The notes under the pieces are model-generated. The model made no database searches. It was not told where the DNA came from and saw only the letters and a list, made by a program, of their open reading frames with translations. From NCBI GenBank assembly GCA_037975125.1, contig CM075855.1, positions 85,731,215-85,795,214 of the forward strand: DNA of 64,000 nucleotides, read 5' to 3'. The position numbers and the translations under genes were made by a program. This DNA is from Latrodectus hesperus (taxonomy: Eukaryota; Arthropoda; Arachnida; Araneae; Theridiidae). Of this stretch, positions 45,800 through 57,934 are shown in pieces (positions within the stretch are counted from its first letter, which is position 1; every line of letters starts with the position of its first letter).

Positions 45800-45905
45800 G
45801 AGCCATAACCAACGTCAAAACATTCAAGCTTGTAGTAGAAATCGAACACATGAACTGTAGAACTCAAGATCAGATCGCTAATCATGTCTGTTAGCTCGTG
45901 TGAAG
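45800..45905 (-). repeat. SINE, family gamma, degenerate
   Basis: GTAGAAATCGAACACATGAA then CTGTAGAACTCAAGATCAGA resembles the inverted head of gamma. Confidence 0.4.
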
Positions 45906-46786
45906 TACAACAGAAAATATTAAAAGCATCAGTCATAATTATGTATAGATTTGAAAGAAATTAATATAAATATTTACAAAAAAGCAGAATGTTTTTAAAT
46001 ATTTAAACCAAATTACCTTACATAATAATATTGGAATGAATAATTTACAGTTCGTTCAATTTAGTTCATTGAAGCCCGATTCGTGCAGTATTACGCAATT
46101 AACTGATTTATACAGGTTTTAATCAGGAATAACACAATCGGAACCTAAACTGGATTACTGTTGTTAACATAGTTCTGCTGCTCACCCAACTCATTTGATA
46201 AGTGACAGGGAAAAAATAACTTCCCCGTGATTTTAAATGAATTCAATGTACTCAAAGAACTCACACAAAAAAAGATAATTTTTTCAGTTCTATTTAACAG
46301 AATTAGATTGTGAAGAGGTCCATGGAAGTCAACCTTATAAAAGCGCCCCAACAATCACGCAAAGTGGATAGACCAATATTTTGTTAGCGGAAATCATTTT
46401 CCTGTGATAGGAGATTGACTTTGAATGGTTCGCATTGGAAGAGAGGTTGATTTTTTTTACCTCAACAACCATTTCGATTTTTTCTCCTTCCTCATCTAAT
46501 CGTGGCCATCTGCGCTTTTCGCAGGATTATCTCCCATGAAAGAAAAAATATGAAAGCTACAGAGTATGGGATGTAAGATAGGGGTGTAAATGAATTTTTA
46601 GCACCATTGAATGACATTTTAGTGTTAATATCTACAAATGGATGGTAAATATTTTCCACACTGTTATCTGTTTTATAAGTATTCTAAAAAATATGGTAAT
46701 ATTTTTTACGGTGAAACAATTGCATGACTGGAATGATAAACGCAAAAATACACTATTCATTTTTAGTTACGGTAAATAATTTGTAA

Positions 46787-46787
<1 letters not shown>
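45906..46787. other. No gene seen
   Basis: AT-rich, with a small mixed-composition patch at 46420-46560. Nothing recognised. Confidence 0.4.
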
Positions 46788-46851
<64 letters not shown>

Positions 46852-46860
46852 CATACATAC
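46788..46860. repeat. (TA)n then (CATA)n microsatellite
   Basis: TA tract passing into three CATA units; it forms the left border of the interspersed repeat that follows. Confidence 0.95.
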
Positions 46861-47806
46861 TAGCTGACCCAGCCACGCGTTGCAGTGGCTGAGTAATTAT
46901 AATATATTGAATCAATTTTTTACTAATTCTTTGGTACAATAAAATTAAAATTTTCTATAAAAATTAAAAATAGGTTCATTCATATGAGATTAAAAATAAA
47001 ACGTTTCGCCAAAATCTAAAAGTAATAGGTAAAGTATCGAAAATTTGAAATTAAGCACAAATCAACATACTTTCTGAATTTACATTTTATTCATCTTACA
47101 TTAAATTATAGTTTGTAATCAGTGACTGATTGTTAAGGTTAGATTTTTTCCATGGCATTATACTGAAATAAAAAAATTAAAAGAATTTATCATTTGAATA
47201 AATAAAGTAGATCAAAATGTACGGCTGAATAAATTAATAATTATTAAATTACAAAATAAAAAAAATATATAAGGCAATCGAGAAAAACTTACATGTTTTC
47301 GAGGTGGTATGAAAATTAGTAGAGAAAAACAGTAATAAATAAAATTTTATTTTACTATTTATAATATTAGAAGTATTCATACAGAACACTGCACAGTAAT
47401 AACACAATACAAAGTATAATTATGAAAATGATTCATGAAAAATTGTTATAGTTTGATTATACATCATGAAAATATATGTAAATTCTATATTCAACCACGC
47501 GCTTGCGCGTTCACGTTAATTTTCGAAGATGGTATGTATAATCTAGAAAAATAAACATGTCGCCATCTGCCGAATACCTGTGCAACTTAGATGCTTAACC
47601 GCCATCTATTAGGAATTTACAGAACTAACCGATAAATAAACACTAATGTCGTATAATAAATAATGAGATCAATAATTAAGAGATAAAAACTATTCTATCT
47701 TTTAAGTTGGACCATATTATAAATGGTTACAAAATTTTATCAAAATCCGTTCAGTAGTTTCGGAGTTTATCGCGAACATACATCGTGACACGAAATTTAT
47801 ATATAT
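46861..47806. repeat. Unclassified interspersed repeat bounded by TA tracts
   Basis: It starts TAGCTGACCCAGCCACGCGT and ends TCAGTAGTTTCGGAGTTTAT ... GTGACACGAAATTTATATAT. Both end sequences are of a kind that I associate with a widespread arthropod repeat, but I cannot assign it to a superfamily. The interior has two GCCATCT motifs (47562, 47602) and no long open frame, so it is nonautonomous or decayed. Confidence 0.5.
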
Positions 47807-50009
47807 ATAGATATATATATGACAACAAAAACGAAGAGATTAATCACAAACTCTTTGAAAATAAATGTTATATTAAGTGAGTTGGATGAAACTGAGCGGT
47901 ACAAGTGTGAACTTCCTCCTATCAGAAAAGTTGGCGCGAATTGTGCCAAATGAACGCCAAATCATTTCATGTGTTCTTTTAACCGTTTCATATTGCGCAT
48001 ATTTAATGAGGATTAACACAAAAAGTTAATTTTAAAAAATAGTTAAATTAGTGTTTTAGAATGTACGATAAGCAAATTTATACATTGGAATTTATTTGCA
48101 AAAATAACTAAGTAAAGATATTTTAAATTCCTTATTTTAAAGACAAAATAAAAATATAAAAAGTCATTTAAGTGAAAAAATAAATTATTGGCGGCAAAAC
48201 CAGTCACATTCTGTTCTGCATTAAATAAATGCCAAATGCTTATCCTTTTCTGCGTAAAAAAGGTACACAAATAATTATTCAAAATCAAAAAACCACGTAT
48301 TTGATATATAGTTTTTCATTGTTGGAGAAAAATTGCTTTTCGCAGGCATTTTTTTTTCTAGTCCACGGGATAGCAAAGAATAATTTAAGGAAGCATTTGA
48401 CATAATTCGGTTTCCCTAATAAAACTGGAAAGCTTTCTCCCCCATAAATTATGGATTGATTGAATTTCTTTCGAAATTAATTATCATTGGTAGCCGCCTT
48501 TAATCAAGCTTTAGTATTAATTTACTTTGTTGGTGCAAGTGATAAAATTGCCAAATGTTACTATCAGTCCTGTACAAGGTATCATTAATTTTAACACACA
48601 CACACACATACATTCACCATCTTGTTTCTAAATCAATTTCCCATTTTATTTTAACAAGTGCCATATTTTGATTTTAGATAAAAAAAAATTAACAATTAGT
48701 TGTAAATTTATCTATATTTTGTTTTGTTGCCTCAAAATGTCGGTTCAACGAGTTTATTCAAGCAAAATGGAAGAAATACCAAAGATTAATTTTCTTTCAT
48801 CAAGTTAAAGCTTCAAGCATCACGTTAAAGTAAACTTAGAAATAGCAAACCATTGTTTTAATACGGCTTTTTTAGTACAGATAAGATATTCTTTATATTA
48901 AAAAGTAACAAATTTTAATAATTTTACATTTATATCCAGGTAGAAAAATATATATTATGGACGACTTCTTGAGTTTTTTCTGTAAGGCAGAATTAAAAAA
49001 AAGAGCATTATAAAATAAACAATCTTCCTTAAATGCACACTAAACCAAAATTGGTTAATTAAGTTGGGACGATAGTCATAGGAAACAGGCTATTGGCGAA
49101 TATTTGGGTTAAATTTGTATACGTTCTGATGTCCAACAATTTTCAAACGCAATTAAATGCCTACTAAGTAAACTATATTGGCCGATGGCTATAGAAAGAA
49201 ATTCTTTGAATATGTTAAATCAAGAGTAAGTCCTTTACTCTAAGCTTATCAAAGAAATCAGCGATAATTTTGTTTTGATCAGGAAACTTCACTTTGTCTC
49301 GAAGAATTTTACATAAAAAAATCTTGATAAATCAAGTGCAAATCCAGCAACTAGAGAAATGATATTTATTTGCACTTAAATTGATTTATATTGTCTTCCA
49401 AAGAAATTATTCAAACTGGAATAAACACCCACATTGAAAAAGCAAAAATAATTCACAAAATGCTCTATCCCAAGAGATTTCTCACCAAATTTGCCATCCT
49501 TTGTCTTGACTACAGTTTTCTGGTTTTCATTTTGGTGTTGCCAATTTGAATTTTTATTGCTTTTTTGGAATTGTTTGTTCCCATTTTTGGTTTTTTTTTC
49601 TTCTCGTGTTTTACGTCAGTTTTGTGTCATATATACATTTTTTTAAGTGGAAACAGAGGTAGAAAGTCACAAAGGTAGCCAAGGTGGGAATATATCCTAT
49701 TATTTCCAAATGCTATTGTGAAGGCCAGAGCGTTAACCATTCATTTGCCCCCCGCTGCTGATTTGCAGAAGAATAATGTATTGATTTATAGTTCTAATGG
49801 GCATTTGAAGTTTTTCCTTATTTAGTGTTGAATAAAACTTGTATATATAATAACTATGAAACACTATAGAACATTTTCTTAGAATAAAAATAAATACCTT
49901 TATAACAATCTTCGTTGCCAGATCTACATTACCAAACAGTTCTAGAAACGGTACTTTAAAAAATAGATTTCTATTAAAATAGGTTTGCATTAAAATAGAC
50001 AGATAGTTG
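47807..50009. other. AT-rich, no gene seen
   Basis: It contains a short (CA)n at about 48596-48607 and a SINE-like remnant at 49645-49765, listed separately. No exon supported. Confidence 0.45.
49645..49765 (-). repeat. SINE-like remnant, probably gamma
   Basis: AAGGTGGGAATATATCCTAT in the B-box position is followed by GAAGGCCAGAGCGTTAACCA, similar to the gamma head in minus orientation. Strongly diverged. Confidence 0.35.
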
Positions 50010-50335
50010 CATATGACGAAACTATCTGCTAACTTTTTAGAGGGAAATTGAAAATAATCATAAATTACGATTCATCTTCTGAAATATACACAGTAATCTT
50101 GATGAATTAGTATTTATCGTTTGCATACTGAAATGAAGAGAAAAAGAAATTAGAATTGCATATGTCAATATAGATTTGTGGTAAAAATCATTTATTTATG
50201 CATTCAATTTTCGCTATTTCCAAAAGGTCACCTGGAACGTATAAGAATTATTTCAACAACGGCCCCGTTTTCCGTCCGCAATTGCTCTTCTTCTCGAAGT
50301 GAAAGTATCTAATTCACAAATAAAGAGCGAGTTTC
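50010..50335. repeat. Dispersed duplicate, copy B
   Basis: Same-orientation homologue of 18200-18530, with the landmarks in identical order (see copy A). Best conserved are TTGCATACTGAAATGAAG, ATGCATTCAATTTTC and CTTCTTCTCGAAGTGAAAGT. Confidence 0.75.
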
Positions 50336-50497
50336 TGTGAATGATGTCAAGATTGTAATACCAATTGAATAATAGGTTCATAAATGAAATGATTAAACAC
50401 ATATTAAATATTTAGACCAAATAAAAAAATTTATATAATACAATTTCTTTTGTAGTGAGATACTATAATAACCATGCTTCTTTAATCATTTACTATG

Positions 50498-50783
50498 AAT
50501 GTTGTTGCTGTTGTCGTGTGCCAGCTAGGCTGGCATTATGGGGTGCGCTGCTCCACTTTTCCAACTGAACCATATTTTGGTGTGGAGTCCGACTTTCTTA
50601 GTACACACATGCCATAAGTACCCGTTTATAGGGTAAGCAACCATTCACATCCCATTCATACAAGGAAAGGACAAAGACAGGATAGATAGAGAGAAAAAGT
50701 ACATCCATGCCCGAACCGAGATTCAAACCCAGGACCTCAATATCCGCAGTCAGGCACACTGACCACTAGACAAGTTAGGCGGC
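50498..50783 (-). repeat. SINE, family beta, full-length-looking
   Basis: On the minus strand it starts with an A-box region (TAGTGGTCAGTG), then a B box with one mismatch (GGGTTTGAATCTC) about 40 bp on, a 200-bp body and a tail CACGACAACAGCAACAAC. Flanks share TTTACTA. The CAA-type tail matches the LINE copies here. The head does not fold as a complete tRNA. Confidence 0.75.
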
Positions 50784-50789
50784 TTTACT

Positions 50790-53049
50790 AAGGATAAAAC
50801 AAGTATTCCACATTATAGTAAAAACGAAATTAACGAGATAAATTTGAAAATCAGATTATTCGATCTCAGAAAATTCAGATCTCGAAAATCAGAAAATTTC
50901 GATCTTTATAGTACAGTTAACAAAGATAAAAGTTTTACTTAAAAAAATTTATAAGGAAATAGAAATTACAGTCAAAAAATTCACAAACTATATCTGCTGT
51001 TAGCATTGAAGATCAAGGTTAACCGAAATTGGCTCATATTGAGTCAATAACTATACTTTGCTAACGACGAGATTCTCTACACAGATTTCATAGCGAAGGA
51101 AATTAGGTTAATATAACGAAATGAAGAGTAAACATTAATTTTACGTAAAACAATGTTGACAAATGTGTCGCCAATATTATTCCAACTTTGCTGTTTATAT
51201 AAAAATTCGCGAACGAATAAAATTGCAAGTGAATTAGAAAAATAAAAGTGGCAGCAGAGTTCATATTGCTTTCAACACAGATTTGAACAACGAGAAAGAC
51301 CAAAATTGAAATCTCACAGAATACTGAATACCCGAATGTCAAATTGGCATACAGAAGGATTCAAATCTGAACGGAAAGAGAAAAAAAATGGTAGGGATGA
51401 CACCCTCTTTCTGCAAGAGTACGAACCGCGATTCAATCCCTTTCCACCCTCAGAGACCGAAACAAATTGAAATTCAGCAGAAACCCCTTTTGAAATGTTC
51501 CTCCCTGCATCATTCAATTTCGTAAGGGGTGAGGGGTAAAAGGGGAAAGGCAGATAGCAGGTCGTAAATGAAAGCGATAAATCACGTAATAGGGGTGCAG
51601 GAGAAGGCCATCTTCAAAGGTTAATCCCTCCCCCACAAAATGGAGCTTCACTCCCCCGCGTGACGATGAAAGGGGGCATGTACAGGTAGGGAAGGACACA
51701 TCCACTTCTGTACCTTCCACGTTGTTAACATCTGAAGAGCATTTTAAAATTAAAGTGCTTGGAAAGCATGGTAATAGAATGTAATAACAATTTTCTCGCC
51801 AATGTTTACCCAGTCTTTCGAAGTGCTTTTAACAAAACTACTGGCATCACAAGCTGAAAGTTTGGATTTAACCATTGACAATAAATATGAATGGGTCGCC
51901 TTATATTTGTTGATATTAATGTAAAGTTTTGTGTAAACTTTTCAAAGCCTTTCCAACAATATGACCCTTAACTTCGATTGTTGGCATCAAATGGATTCTG
52001 TTAAGAAAATGCTACGTGCTTTTAAATTAATGTAACAAAAATGAAGTGTTTAATTATTATAAAATATTATTTATTGAAACTACATATTAGTTGTTTAGAG
52101 AAAGCAGAAATATTCAACCACCACGTGAGCATTTAAGTAAGACCATGACAAATTATCCTTTCATTTAATTTGGTTGTTGCTCTATAGCTTGTTATCCACA
52201 AGAGCTAATCGGCAATTTAAAATGGATTTTGAACCACTACAAAAATTTACATAATGGTGAGTTAGGAATTCCAAATTGAATGAAATGAATAACAAAACTA
52301 TTCAATAGTTACCCCGGCATTTACCATACATGGAGCAAATATATTCATCAGTCATGGATCTAGCAGATCTCGACCAGTATCAATGTTGGAAGAAAATAAG
52401 TCTGCTTTCCGACAGCAAAGAGCAAACCACAAGAAAATTGCAATACTTGTTCCTCATCAGTTTAGGCAACGGCACAGGAATTCGATCAAATGAATTATAA
52501 GTAGAAGTTGAAACTCAAGAAATTCTGTTTTTATACGACCTATTTTCTTTCATTTACTTTTTTTGAAAATAGAATCGTGGTTCTTAACTGAAAAAAAAAT
52601 AACAATATATTTGCATCACATTTTTGAGTACAAATTGTACCTTTAATATTGAAGAAGCTAAGCATTAACTTCAAATTATTAGCGACAAAGGCAGGAGATC
52701 TTTCATTTCTAAATCTGCACAGAAAAATGAGGTTTGATATCATTAAACTTAACATATAAAGATTTAATAATGACAAAAAAAATCTGATTTCTTATTGATT
52801 CAGTGTTCAAATCAGTTCCAAAATAGAAGATTCTCCAAAAGAAATTCTTTTTAAAAGACGTGAAATAAATTAAAAAATTCTGTATTTAAAAGGGAGTTCT
52901 GGAAATAAAATTTTGTTTTTACTTGTATAAAGAATTTGACACAAGTAGCACCTCAATTTAATTTAAATATTAATGGAAAATATTATGAATTTTTTTAATA
53001 TATAAATATAGTCATTTAAGTTTTTTTAAATGACTATTTTTTAAATGTA
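50790..53049. other. Gene-free, with a GC-richer block at 51300-51725
   Basis: The 51300-51725 block is clearly GC-richer than its flanks (for example AAAGGGGGCATGTACAGGTA), with several short overlapping frames on the minus strand and no splice pair that I trust. A decayed gamma SINE lies at about 52180-52320. The rest is AT-rich. Confidence 0.4.
52180..52320 (-). repeat. SINE, family gamma, decayed
   Basis: AATTTAAAATGGATTTTGAA and CCACTACAAAAATT match the gamma body in minus orientation. The head is unrecognisable. Confidence 0.45.
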
Positions 53050-53660
53050 CAAGAATATTTTGAGAAAAAAAAATTTTTTTTATCATGGCAAATAACAGAG
53101 AAACTCTTATAAGGTTTTTTAAATGTCGTGCACAAGAATATTTTGGGACAAGAGAACGATATATCATGACAAACAACCAGGAAAAACTCATAAATTTTTT
53201 AAATATCACACACAACAATATTTTGGGATAAAGGAACGTTATATCAAGGCAAATAACAAGAAAATCCTAATAAAATTTTTTAAATGTCTTGCACAACAAT
53301 ATTTTGGAACAAAAGATCATTACATCAAAGCAAATAACAAGGAAACCCTAATAAAAAATTTTTAAATGTCATGCACAAGAATATTTTGGGACAAGAGAAC
53401 GATATATCATGACAAACAAGGAAAAACTCATAAATTTTTTAAATATCATACACAACAATATTTTGGGATAAAGGAACGTTAAGGCAAATAACAAGAAAAC
53501 CCTAATAAAATTTTTTAAATGTCTTGCACAACAATAATTTGGAACAAAAGATTATTACATCAAAGCAAATAACAAAGAAACCCTAATAAAAATTTTTTAA
53601 ATATCATGCACAAGAATATTTTGGGACAAGAGAACGATATATCATAGCAAATAACAGGAA
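53050..53660. repeat. About 80-bp tandem array with A-B-C higher-order structure
   Basis: The anchor CAAGAATATTTTG or CAACAATATTTTGG recurs at 53050, 53133, 53213, 53294, 53376, 53453, 53529 and 53611. Three unit types alternate: A (GGGACAAGAGAACGATATAT), B (GGGATAAAGGAACGTT) and C (GGAACAAAAGATCATTACAT or ATTATTACAT). The order is A-B-C-A-B-C-A after a degenerate first unit, giving a higher-order period of about 240 bp. Frames through it on both strands are repeat-derived. Confidence 0.9.
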
Positions 53661-54174
53661 AACTCTCACCAAATTAATTACAAGTATCAAAAGTAAGAAT
53701 TTCTCTTTGTTGAAAGTTACTCCAAGTAACTTAACTTAAAAATAATTTACTGAGAGTTACTTTGAAATAGATTCAACATAGTAATTCAAAATAGCAAATT
53801 TTTACGTGTTCTAAAATAATTTACGTTTTTAAAACACATTTTACCTTTATAAAAAAATTAAGTCCAACTTACTTTAACGAGTTGAAATTCTCTACTATTT
53901 CTGTTTATATACAATAAAAAAGCTATTTACATGGAAACCATTCATAAATGCATCGGTCAAAATGATGACCCTAATGGGATTTATGTAAATAAAACATTTC
54001 GCTTTAATATCACTCACATATTTCCACAAATTACAAGGAGCATTTACTTTCAGAAGAAAATGTTATAAAAATAATGCTAATACTTATCCAAAGTAGCATA
54101 AAAAGAATTTCAACGTCATAGACATTTATTATATACATAGAAATTAAGAATGCAACAAACAAAATGTTTTTTAT
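53661..54174. other. AT-rich, no gene seen
   Basis: Nothing recognised. Confidence 0.45.
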
Positions 54175-54438
54175 GTGCCCATCTTTCCGGAAGATTTAAA
54201 AAAGAATCGCATTCATCCCCTGGAGCGGCACTCCAAAAAGTTCAACGCAAATAACATCGTTTCTTGTCGAGCATCACAAATGTTTCAAAGCATATTTCAA
54301 AAGCCTGCACCTCTTTATGCGCAATCTGAAATGCCTCTTCAAAATCCCTACAAAAGAGGATTTTCCTCTGAAAAAATCCCCATCATCCATTCATCGTTCG
54401 ATATTCCTGTATCATTCAGAGATCCTTGTCATCAAGGT
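54175..54438 (+). other. Candidate exon
   Basis: An open frame with balanced composition ends at a good donor (CATCAAG|GTGAGT at 54438/54439). The peptide includes RHSKKFNANNIVSCRAS and LQNPYKRGFSSEKIPIIH; I do not recognise it. The 5' border is unclear: a weak acceptor CATCTTTCCGGAAG lies at 54193. A stronger one (ATTCCTGTATCATTCAG) lies only 17 bp before the donor and would define a microexon. Confidence 0.25.
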
Positions 54439-54814
54439 GAGTAGGGAATTTCCTGCAGGCCCAGAGATCATGCATATTATATAAGATGCAGAACTTGAAG
54501 TCATGTCTCTCTTGGAAAGTTAAAAATCTGAAAAATTGGGGATTCAAAATATCTTTACTAAATCATGAGATTTTGAGGGGGATTTTTCTCTTTTACTAAC
54601 TCAGGTAGATTCATTATTTGAAAGCATTAAGTGGTAAAAATATAATGCGCCTTTTAATAGATTTTGAAGTATTTCGGTAATTGATCACTACTGATCATAA
54701 ATAGAATTTGACTGAAAGATTTGACTGCAAGCAAAAATGAATTTACGGAATCGATTTAGTGGATTATTTTAGATTCAGTGAATGTTGTTAAAACATTTAA
54801 ACTTTATTTGATTT

Positions 54815-54817
<3 letters not shown>
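54439..54817. other. No gene seen
   Basis: AT-rich; nothing recognised. Confidence 0.45.

Positions 54818-54899
<82 letters not shown>
54818..54899. repeat. (TA)n microsatellite
   Basis: Uninterrupted TA tract of 82 bp, the longest pure TA run in the window. Confidence 0.95.
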
Positions 54900-54902
<3 letters not shown>

Positions 54903-55941
54903 ATAAAATTTAGAATATAAATGCAATGAATTTAAATTTTAAGGATTAAAAAAATTGCAGCATATTTCAAACACAAGATTCACAGCATTAATGACTATTA
55001 TAATTCCAAGAAGTTATAATTGGCAGTTTTTTCCAATTTCTTAATACCTCAATATAAAAATTGCATTTTAGTTTAATGAAAAAATCCAAACAGCCCCAAA
55101 TAAAAACAAATTATTAAACTATCGCAATTACGGTTTCCTAAAAGTTTATCATGTTTACTTCATAAATGTTTACTAAATTAAGAAAATCATCAAAATATTA
55201 AGAACTTAATTTCATGCTTTAACTATTAAATTTGATTTCAATGCTAACATTTATTTGAGTTTTTTTACTTTATTTAGTTTTGTAATTCTCTAATCATTTC
55301 TTAAAAAAAGAGCAAACTATATTGATGCTTAAAATGAATTTTGAATCATCATAAACACAGTTAATCAAGAAACAATTGAACTTACAAAATGTTGAGCTAT
55401 AAACCATACTATTCGGTTTCAAACTCAAATTTTAATGTGAATTGTAATTTTAAAAACAAACAATAAATCAATTACAATTGATTAATGACTTAAACAAAAG
55501 TAAATATCAAGTTAATAATCAAACGAAAAGAATAAAAAATATATTTTTGTTTCCGATTTATAAATGATGTATTTAAAAAATCAAGTGTGTACAGAATTAC
55601 ATTTATTCCAATGTATTGAGAAAAAATTGTACTGCAGTACATGTATTAATATAAATTTTATTATTTTAAATCTTCTTATGAGCTAGTATTTATAATAAAA
55701 TTAAAACACCAAGTGTAATAATAAAACAGTCTATCAAATATTAGGTGCTGTTATTCGTTATGAAAAGCAAAAGGTTTGTGTGTAAATAGGCAAGATCACT
55801 CATTTCGAGATATAAGATTTCTGATAGCTGGACTATATTTCATTTTGTGTCACACTAGTTTCAAAATTTTAATAATAAGTACATTATACACTTATCATTT
55901 TCCATTACGAATGAAATATTATTATAAACTCACAAATTTTT

Positions 55942-55944
<3 letters not shown>
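54900..55944. other. AT-rich, no gene seen
   Basis: Nothing recognised. Confidence 0.5.

Positions 55945-56009
<65 letters not shown>
55945..56009. repeat. (TA)n microsatellite
   Basis: Uninterrupted TA tract of 65 bp. Open frames across it are repeat artefacts. Confidence 0.95.
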
Positions 56010-56010
<1 letters not shown>

Positions 56011-56532
56011 CAATTTCTAATCTCTCATACATTGCCTGCACAGAGGAAGGATTAAATTCAAATAAACCAATGTCATTGAGTTTTTTTTAAGTAATACAAA
56101 AATCTTTTGATGAAAGCTGATGAATAACCACTAATATTCAGAAATGAAAGGAATGAAAATAATTTTTTAGAAATTCTGAAAGATAAAAACCGTTCTAGTT
56201 CTTCAATAAAGGCTTATTTGCTTATATCCAATTGTTACCAAACTCAGAAACGAGTCTTCATGGCACTGTAGCGTTAGAAATCAATTTCAAAAATTTTGCA
56301 AATAAGAGAAACACGTCCCAAGGCACTCCAATTGAATTTTTCTCATCACAAGATAGGATTTTTACATTTCTGTCTTGCTGCAAAAATCCAAATTCAATCC
56401 TTCCCAATATTTTGATTCTTAATGCCTTTATTTCCTTCACCATTTTTAATTTTTTTAAAATACGGTAGGCATAACATTGAATGAAACACTTTTATAGCAC
56501 AAAACTATTTCACAATATGTATACACATATTA
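56010..56532. other. No gene supported
   Basis: A 78-codon plus frame and a 61-codon minus frame overlap at 56232-56468; neither has convincing splice borders. Confidence 0.4.
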
Positions 56533-56544
56533 TATATGTATACA

Positions 56545-56612
<68 letters not shown>

Positions 56613-56619
56613 TATATAT

Positions 56620-56666
<47 letters not shown>

Positions 56667-56730
56667 CATATATATATACATACATACATACATATACATA
56701 CATACATATACACACACACACACATATATA
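56533..56730. repeat. Compound (CATA)n/(TA)n/(CA)n microsatellite
   Basis: Alternating CATA, TA and finally CA tracts. Six overlapping open frames on both strands (Tyr/Ile/His- or Cys/Val/Met-rich) come solely from the repeat. Confidence 0.95.
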
Positions 56731-56944
56731 TTTCGTTATGAATATTTATCTTATTTTCAAGAAATTCCCTTTTTAGCTACTGTACCATTGTTTTGAATCA
56801 TGCTTTAGTGACGAAGTCGACATGTGAGCTTTGTAACCACATAGTGGGCGGCCTACGGTTGATGCAATGCGTTTTAATATTCACAACACAAAATGTTTCA
56901 TGGGGAAGGGGATTTCAGAGGTAATGTGAATTATTCACATATTT

Positions 56945-57195
56945 TAAGCGAGAGTCACAGTGGCTTGGTTGGGTAGATCGTTATTTTCTTTATTGGAAGT
57001 TTGTGAGTTTGAATCTCGAATGAACCGAAGATACACCGTGTCCACTAATGGCGATTGGGTCACGTTAAATAGATAATTGTCGCAATGTCCTCCAAATGAA
57101 ATGATACCTCTGTTGGTGGCACGACACATATTGGGGTTATCTTCTGCTTGGTCCCTAACACTTCTGCCAACCTTCTGTGGGGTTCGTAACACCAC
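56945..57195 (+). repeat. SINE, family delta, most complete copy
   Basis: It has an A-box-like TGGTTGGGTAGATCG, a B-box-like GTGAGTTTGAATCTCG, then GGCGATTGGGTCACGTTAAA, GCAATGTCCTCCAAATGAAA and TCTGCTTGGTCCCTAAC. The last block corresponds to the tail side of the copy at 3868-4072 and to the 181-bp units. Minus-strand frames here are incidental. Confidence 0.65.
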
Positions 57196-57884
57196 AGTGT
57201 ACAACACAGCTGTAAACACGGCATATATATTTTTAAATACACCTTAAGAAATTTATAACTAAATCGAAAATTTTATATATAATATTCATATCTTGAATTT
57301 CTTAAAATGCTAACAATTAAGTATTTCGAGTTAAAAACAACTAAAATGATTTGATTTTGTAAATTATAATTTTCAACTGTTGCTAAATTTTTCCTGAATT
57401 ACTTACTTTTTTAATTAAAAATTAGATTAAATTTTCTTTTCACTTTTTGAAGCTTTGCAATACATTTAGCTTTTGTTGCTAGAAATGGATAATTTTGAAT
57501 TTATTTCGCAATTTGTTTTGGATGTGATTTTTAATTAAATAATTTGATTCAAAAGTTTAATGGGAGAAAAAAAAACTTACACAATCGTTCTTATATCGAT
57601 CCGATTTTAGGAAATGATTTCAAACTATTTTTCTCCATTCTTTTTCCGTATTAGATTAAATAAAGTTTTTCAGAATTTTAATTTCTGCGAAGTGATTTTT
57701 TTCGCCAAAAATGTAGTATTGTAAATGCTTTAAATTTTCAAAATTTTAAAGGTAGAAAATTTACTCAACATTTTACATTGTTGTGTATGAACACACATTT
57801 TATATATTATAAAACATTAAAATTAAAATTTTTAATTAAGTTTTTTTTTTAAAAAAAATTGTAACATTTTATTTTGGAAAAAAT
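57196..57884. other. AT-rich, no gene seen
   Basis: Flank of the mariner insertion; nothing recognised. Confidence 0.5.
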
Positions 57885-57934
57885 TATTGGGGAAAAAGAA
57901 ATCCATTATTTTCATATGAGCTTCAGGACTTTAT

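Noticed and set aside
53012..53365. Repetitive frames on both strands with about 27-residue periodicity
   Set aside because: Produced by the 80-bp tandem array; unit lengths vary and do not keep frame.
55776..56090. 104-codon plus-strand frame
   Set aside because: About a third of it is a (TA)n tract; no splice sites or domain.
56481..56796. Several overlapping open frames rich in Tyr/Ile/His or Cys/Val/Met
   Set aside because: They are translations of a (TA)n/(CATA)n microsatellite on both strands.
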